55,065 nt of DNA. It comes from Pseudomonadota bacterium (lineage in GTDB: Bacteria; Pseudomonadota; Gammaproteobacteria; Burkholderiales; Rhodocyclaceae). The notes under the pieces are model-generated. The model searched no databases and had not been told where the DNA came from. It worked only from the letters and a program-made list of their open reading frames with translations. The translations under genes were made by a program, and so were the position numbers. This document shows, piece by piece, positions 50,853 to 55,065 of this stretch; the stretch's first letter is position 1; each line of letters opens with the position of its first letter. Location of the stretch: positions 1-55,065 of the forward strand of contig JAFEFM010000508.1 of NCBI GenBank assembly GCA_018240585.1, read 5' to 3'.

Positions 50853-53800
50853 ATGACCGACCTCAGCGTGGCGCACAAGCTCTCGCCTTACAAGCCGAAG
50901 AACAAGGTGCGCTTCGTCACCGCAGCGGCCCTTTTCGACGGCCACGACGCATCGATCAACATCATGCGCCGCATCCTGCAATCCACCGGTGCCGAAGTCA
51001 TCCATCTCGGTCACAACCGCTCGGTTGGCGAGATCGTCAATGCCGCGCTGCAGGAAGACGTGCAGGGCATCGCCATCACGTCCTACCAGGGCGGCCACGT
51101 CGAGTTCTTCAAGTACATGATCGACCTGCTGAAGGCCAACGGCGGCGACAAGATCAAGGTGTTCGGCGGCGGTGGCGGCGTGATCGTGCCGGCCGAGATC
51201 CGGGAACTGCACGATTACGGCGTGACCCACATCTTCTCGCCCGAGGACGGCGCCAAGATGGGCCTGCAGGGCATGATCAACAGCGTGGTCGAGCGCTGCG
51301 ACGTCGACATCACCAAGGCCGCGCCGCAGAAGGCCGACGAGGTGCTGAAGGCGCTGGCCGCCGGCGACCGTCGCGCGCTGTCCCGGATCATCACCGCGCT
51401 CGAGAACGGCGGCTACGGCGATGACGTCAAGAAGGCGCTGATCGACGCCGCGGCCAAGACCAGGGTGCCGACGCTTGGCATCACCGGCACCGGCGGCGCG
51501 GGCAAGTCCTCGCTCACCGACGAACTGGTGCGCCGCTTCCGCCTCGACCAGGACGACAAGCTCAAGCTCGCGATCGTCTCCATCGACCCCTCGCGCAAGC
51601 GCACCGGCGGCGCGCTGCTGGGCGACCGCATCCGCATGAACGCGATCGAGCACGACAACATCTACATGCGCTCGCTCGCCACGCGCGACACCGGTTCGGA
51701 GATCTCCACCGCGTTGCCGGAAGTGATCGCCGCCTGCAAGCTGGCGGGCTTCGACCTGGTCGTCGTCGAGACCTCGGGCATCGGCCAGGGCAACGCCGCG
51801 ATCGTGCCCTTCGTCGACCTGTCGCTGTACGTCATGACGCCCGAGTTCGGTGCGGCGAGCCAGCTCGAGAAGATCGACATGCTCGACTTCGCCGACTTCG
51901 TCGCGATCAACAAATTCGACCGCAAGGGCGCGGAGGACGCGCTGCGCGACGTGCGCAAGCAGTACCAGCGCAACCGCGAGCTGTTCAACCAGGCGACGGA
52001 AGAGATGCCGGTGTTCGGCACGATGGCGGCGCGCTTCAACGACGACGGCGTCACCGCGCTGTACCAGGCGATGCTGCCGGCACTCGTCGGCAAGGGCCTG
52101 AAGGCAGCCAAGAGCAAGCTGCCGGTGGTCAAGGTACGGGCATCGTCCGAAGGCCGCGCCATCGTTCCCGCCGATCGTACCCGCTACCTGGCCGAGATCG
52201 CCGACACCGTGCGCGGCTACCACAAGCACATCGAGCAGCAGGCGCGCGTCGCGCGCGAGCGCCAGTCGCTGAAGATCGCAAAGGGCCTGTTCGAGCGGTG
52301 CGGCAAGGACGCCGGCTCGTTTGCCGAGATGATCGACTGGAAGGACGGCGAGCTCACCCCGGCGGCGAAGAAGCTGCTCGACATGTGGCCGAAAACGAAG
52401 GAGCTCTACGCCGCGGACGAGTACGTGGTGAAGATCCGCGACAAGGAGATCCGCACCCAGCTCACCAGCACCTCGCTGTCGGGCAGCAAGATCCGCAAGG
52501 TGGCGCTGCCCAACTTCGAGGACGCGGGCGAGACGCTCAAGTTCCTGATGAAGGAGAACGTCCCCGGCTCCTTCCCCTACACCGCCGGCGTGTTCGCGTT
52601 CAAGCGCGAGGGCGAGGACCCGACCCGCATGTTCGCGGGCGAGGGCGACGCCTTCCGCACCAACCGCCGCTTCAAGAAGGTCTCCGAAGGCATGCCGGCG
52701 CACCGGCTGTCGACCGCCTTCGACTCGGTCACGTTGTACGGCTGCGACCCCGACCTGCGTCCGGACATCTACGGCAAGATCGGCAACTCCGGCGTGTCCA
52801 TCGCCACGCTCGACGACATGAAGGTGCTGTACGACGGCTTCGACCTGTGCGCGCCCACCACCTCGGTGTCGATGACGATCAACGGCCCGGCGCCGATCAT
52901 CCTCGCCTTCTTCTTCAACACTGCGCTCGACCAGCAGGTCGCCAAGTTCAAGGCCGACAATGGCCGCGATCCGACCGAGGACGAAGTGCAGAAGATCAAG
53001 GAGTGGACGCTGGCGACCGTGCGCGGCACGGTGCAGGCCGACATCCTGAAGGAAGACCAGGGCCAGAACACCTGCATCTTCAGCACCGAGTTCGCGCTGA
53101 AGATGATGGGCGACATCCAGGAATACTTCGTGCACCACAAGGTGCAGAACTTCTACTCGGTGTCGATCTCCGGCTACCACATCGCCGAGGCCGGCGCGAA
53201 CCCGATCAGCCAGCTCGCCTTCACGCTGTCGAACGGCTTCACCTACGTCGAGAGCTACCTGGCGCGCGGCATGCACATCGACGACTTCGCGCCCAACCTG
53301 AGCTTCTTCTTCAGCAACGGCATGGACCCGGAATATTCGGTGATCGGCCGGGTCGCCCGCCGCATCTGGGCGGTGGCGATGAAGAACAAGTACGGTGCCA
53401 ACGAGCGCAGCCAGAAGCTGAAGTACCACGTGCAGACCTCGGGCCGCTCGCTGCATGCGCAGGAGATGGACTTCAACGACATCCGTACCACGCTGCAGGC
53501 GCTCATCGCCATCTACGACAACTGCAACTCGTTGCACACCAACGCCTACGACGAGGCGATCACCACGCCGACGGAAGAAAGCGTGCGGCGCGCGATGGCG
53601 ATCCAGTTGATCATCAACCGCGAGTGGGGCCTGGCGAAGAACGAGAACCCCAACCAGGGCGCCTTCATCATCGAGGAGCTCACCGACCTCGTCGAAGAAG
53701 CCGTGCTGAAGGAGTTCGAGGCCATCGCTTCCCGTGGCGGCGTGCTCGGCGCGATGGAGACCGGCTACCAGCGCGGCAAGATCCAGGAGGAGTCGCTCTA

Positions 53801-54119
53801 CTACGAGCACAAGAAGCACGACGGCTCCTACCCGATCATCGGCGTGAACACCTTCCTCAATCCGAAGGGCCAGGCTCAGCAGGAGATCGAGCTGGCGCGT
53901 TCGACCGAAGAGGAAAAGCAGGGCCAGTTGAAGCGCTTGGCCGACTTCCACGCGCGCAACAAGGACGAGGCGCCGAAGTGGCTGGGCAAGCTGCAGCAGG
54001 CTGTCATCGACAATGCCAACGTGTTCGAGGTGCTGGTCGATGCGGTGCGTTACTGCTCGCTGGGCCAGATCACCGGCGCGTTGTACAAGGTGGGCGGGCA
54101 GTATCGCCGCAGCATGTGA
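50853..54119 (+). CDS. icmF: Fused isobutyryl-CoA mutase (IcmF)
   Basis: 1088 residues from the ATG at 50853, with GAGGAG 6 bases before it; earlier in-frame starts lack a ribosome site. Order: B12 domain ([27 protein letters not shown]), MeaB-like GTPase ([21 protein letters not shown]), linker, mutase barrel. The substrate residues are of isobutyryl type: Phe581 in TAGVFAFKR and Gln738 in DQGQNTCIF, where the separate methylmalonyl enzyme has Tyr and Arg. It interconverts isobutyryl-CoA and n-butyryl-CoA; relatives also act on pivalyl-CoA. It links valine catabolism or C4 acids to beta-oxidation and PHA. Single gene with its own terminator. Confidence 0.95.
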   Translation: MTDLSVAHKLSPYKPKNKVRFVTAAALFDGHDASINIMRRILQSTGAEVIHLGHNRSVGEIVNAALQEDVQGIAITSYQGGHVEFFKYMIDLLKANGGDKIKVFGGGGGVIVPAEIRELHDYGVTHIFSPEDGAKMGLQGMINSVVERCDVDITKAAPQKADEVLKALAAGDRRALSRIITALENGGYGDDVKKALIDAAAKTRVPTLGITGTGGAGKSSLTDELVRRFRLDQDDKLKLAIVSIDPSRKRTGGALLGDRIRMNAIEHDNIYMRSLATRDTGSEISTALPEVIAACKLAGFDLVVVETSGIGQGNAAIVPFVDLSLYVMTPEFGAASQLEKIDMLDFADFVAINKFDRKGAEDALRDVRKQYQRNRELFNQATEEMPVFGTMAARFNDDGVTALYQAMLPALVGKGLKAAKSKLPVVKVRASSEGRAIVPADRTRYLAEIADTVRGYHKHIEQQARVARERQSLKIAKGLFERCGKDAGSFAEMIDWKDGELTPAAKKLLDMWPKTKELYAADEYVVKIRDKEIRTQLTSTSLSGSKIRKVALPNFEDAGETLKFLMKENVPGSFPYTAGVFAFKREGEDPTRMFAGEGDAFRTNRRFKKVSEGMPAHRLSTAFDSVTLYGCDPDLRPDIYGKIGNSGVSIATLDDMKVLYDGFDLCAPTTSVSMTINGPAPIILAFFFNTALDQQVAKFKADNGRDPTEDEVQKIKEWTLATVRGTVQADILKEDQGQNTCIFSTEFALKMMGDIQEYFVHHKVQNFYSVSISGYHIAEAGANPISQLAFTLSNGFTYVESYLARGMHIDDFAPNLSFFFSNGMDPEYSVIGRVARRIWAVAMKNKYGANERSQKLKYHVQTSGRSLHAQEMDFNDIRTTLQALIAIYDNCNSLHTNAYDEAITTPTEESVRRAMAIQLIINREWGLAKNENPNQGAFIIEELTDLVEEAVLKEFEAIASRGGVLGAMETGYQRGKIQEESLYYEHKKHDGSYPIIGVNTFLNPKGQAQQEIELARSTEEEKQGQLKRLADFHARNKDEAPKWLGKLQQAVIDNANVFEVLVDAVRYCSLGQITGALYKVGGQYRRSM

Positions 54120-54149
54120 GGGCGGCGGGGAATTCCGCATTCGGGAAAA

Positions 54150-54177
54150 GACAAACGGCGCCGCGGCGCCGTTTGTC
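54150..54177. terminator. Bidirectional terminator between icmF and the depolymerase
   Basis: GACAAACGGCGCC and GGCGCCGTTTGTC form a perfect 13-bp stem with a 2-base spacer. On the plus strand GTTTGTCGTT follows, and on the minus strand CTTTTCCC, so it can end both converging genes. Confidence 0.75.
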
Positions 54178-54203
54178 GTTCACGGAGAGGACCGGCGCAC
54201 GAC

Positions 54204-55065
54204 CTACTTCGTCGCCCCGGCGGACAGCGCGTCGATCATCGCCCGCAGCGTGCGGATCTGCACACCGTTCTTGGTCGCGTAGTCCTCGCCGGTGTAGCCC
54301 CACCAGTCCCAGCAGCCGTTCGGGTTGCGGAAGGGAATCGACACCGCCTGCGGATACAGCACGACGATGTGGTTGTTGTCGGCCCAGCGGTCATAGCCGG
54401 TGTTCTTGACGAACAGCGTGCCGTTGTAGAGGCCGCCGCCGGGTGGCGGGCGCAGCGGCAGGTAGCTCTGGCCCTGCTTGCAGCCGTGCAGCGCGATGTG
54501 CACACGGCATGGTTCGCCCTTGGCGCAGCTTTCCGGGACGTAGGCCCAGGCGGTGTTGTCCAACCCGGTGAGCCAGTTGAACCAGCCGCCGCGGTCTGCC
54601 GGGATGTAGGCGCGCTGGTCGAATTCGATGAAGCGGCCAGCCGGCTTGCTGCCCGGCGGCTTCAGCGGGCCATAGATCCAGCTCAGCACCTGGCCTGCCG
54701 TGTCGTAGCCGCATTTGCCGATGTAGGGCTCCGTCTCCTTGCTGCAGGCGATGCCATAGTCGGACGTCGGCATGGTGTGAGCGGCGTCGGCCAGGCGTAC
54801 GGCGGAAAGGTTGGACGCCGGCACACCGAGGGCTGCATAGAAAGCGGACAATTGGTCGGCGATGACGGGCGGTACCAGCGTGTCCTTCGCTCCCGAAACG
54901 GTCAGGATGCGATCGCTGGCGACATCGCTGACCGGATCAATCAGGCCCTTCTCCGCCATGGCCCTGGCGTTTGCAGCCAGGCCTGGCGCATTCGCGCTGG
55001 TCGGCGTGACCTTGCACGACACCGTCGGCTCACCGGTGCACGAACATTGGGCGACCGCCCGCATC
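54204..55065 (-). CDS. Poly(3-hydroxybutyrate) depolymerase (partial, N-terminus beyond window)
   Basis: The frame is open from the right edge to the stop at 54204, so at least 286 C-terminal residues are present. ILTVSGAKDTLVPP holds the catalytic-Asp region and LADAAHTMP the catalytic His. The oxyanion segment IALHGCKQGQSY comes after them, and the end reads NPNGCWDWWGYTGEDYATKNG. An oxyanion hole C-terminal to the triad is the order of type 2 depolymerase domains. Cysteines in ACSKE, GKCGY and SCAKGEPC suggest a disulfide-bonded exported enzyme. The lipase box and any signal peptide must lie outside the window. It degrades PHB to oligomers. Confidence 0.85.
   Translation of the reverse strand, partial: MRAVAQCSCTGEPTVSCKVTPTSANAPGLAANARAMAEKGLIDPVSDVASDRILTVSGAKDTLVPPVIADQLSAFYAALGVPASNLSAVRLADAAHTMPTSDYGIACSKETEPYIGKCGYDTAGQVLSWIYGPLKPPGSKPAGRFIEFDQRAYIPADRGGWFNWLTGLDNTAWAYVPESCAKGEPCRVHIALHGCKQGQSYLPLRPPPGGGLYNGTLFVKNTGYDRWADNNHIVVLYPQAVSIPFRNPNGCWDWWGYTGEDYATKNGVQIRTLRAMIDALSAGATK

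Noticed and set aside
50811-54140. 1109-codon minus-strand ORF antisense to icmF
   Set aside because: icmF motifs and ribosome site are unambiguous. The antisense product is a His/Val/Arg-rich shadow typical of GC-rich genes.

Overview
This window of about 55 kb is GC-rich chromosomal DNA. It most likely comes from a betaproteobacterium of the Rhodocyclales (Thauera/Azoarcus type). That placement is an inference from gene content: 6S RNA next to zapA, a phasin and a poly(3-hydroxybutyrate) depolymerase, fused isobutyryl-CoA mutase plus a separate methylmalonyl-CoA mutase, and a YceH-Lgt pair. No rRNA, tRNA, CRISPR array, transposase or phage gene was seen. Coding density is high, and most long antisense ORFs are shadows caused by the base composition.

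Layout. 1-4.3 kb (minus): a truncated MacA-type efflux adaptor, then an iron block hemP-bfd-bfr-tonB-exbB-exbD behind a promoter with a Fur-like box. 4.4-10 kb (minus): a PstS-like periplasmic protein, an outer-membrane beta-barrel protein, a membrane GGDEF/EAL protein and malonyl-CoA decarboxylase. 10.1-11.6 kb (minus): lgt and yceH. 11.8-17.5 kb (plus): ilvD, a ZapB-like coiled coil, zapA, 6S RNA, a TauE/SafE permease, and a UvrD-type helicase whose promoter contains a LexA-like box. 17.5-26.5 kb (minus): five exported proteins in one apparent operon, four of them with two c-type heme motifs each and three related to RoxA / di-heme peroxidases. This is the least explained part of the window. 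26.9-31.0 kb (minus): a phasin, then znuA-znuB-znuC, two tiny ORFs and a zur-type regulator with a 17-bp palindrome upstream. 31.1-37.1 kb: an enoyl-CoA hydratase diverging from yjcH-actP, then fumC and a CNNM/CorC-type protein.

37.1-54.1 kb is organised around short-chain acyl-CoA metabolism. A GntR regulator diverges from methylmalonyl-CoA mutase, its GTPase chaperone and both propionyl-CoA carboxylase subunits. These are followed by a zinc metallopeptidase and a VOC-family (epimerase-like) gene. A 12-bp motif is shared exactly by the mutase promoter and the VOC gene promoter, which suggests one regulon. After a palindromic repeat element come a response regulator, a hybrid histidine kinase and an AraC-type regulator that diverges from icmF (isobutyryl-CoA mutase). 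Active-site residues separate the two mutases: Tyr/Arg in the methylmalonyl enzyme and Phe/Gln in IcmF. The window ends in a truncated PHB depolymerase.

Together the genes describe a cell that takes up acetate-like acids, handles C3/C4 acyl-CoAs through two B12-dependent mutases and probably stores carbon as polyhydroxyalkanoate (phasin and depolymerase are present). It controls iron and zinc through Fur-family regulators. The RoxA-like multi-cytochrome operon is an unexplained periplasmic redox system.
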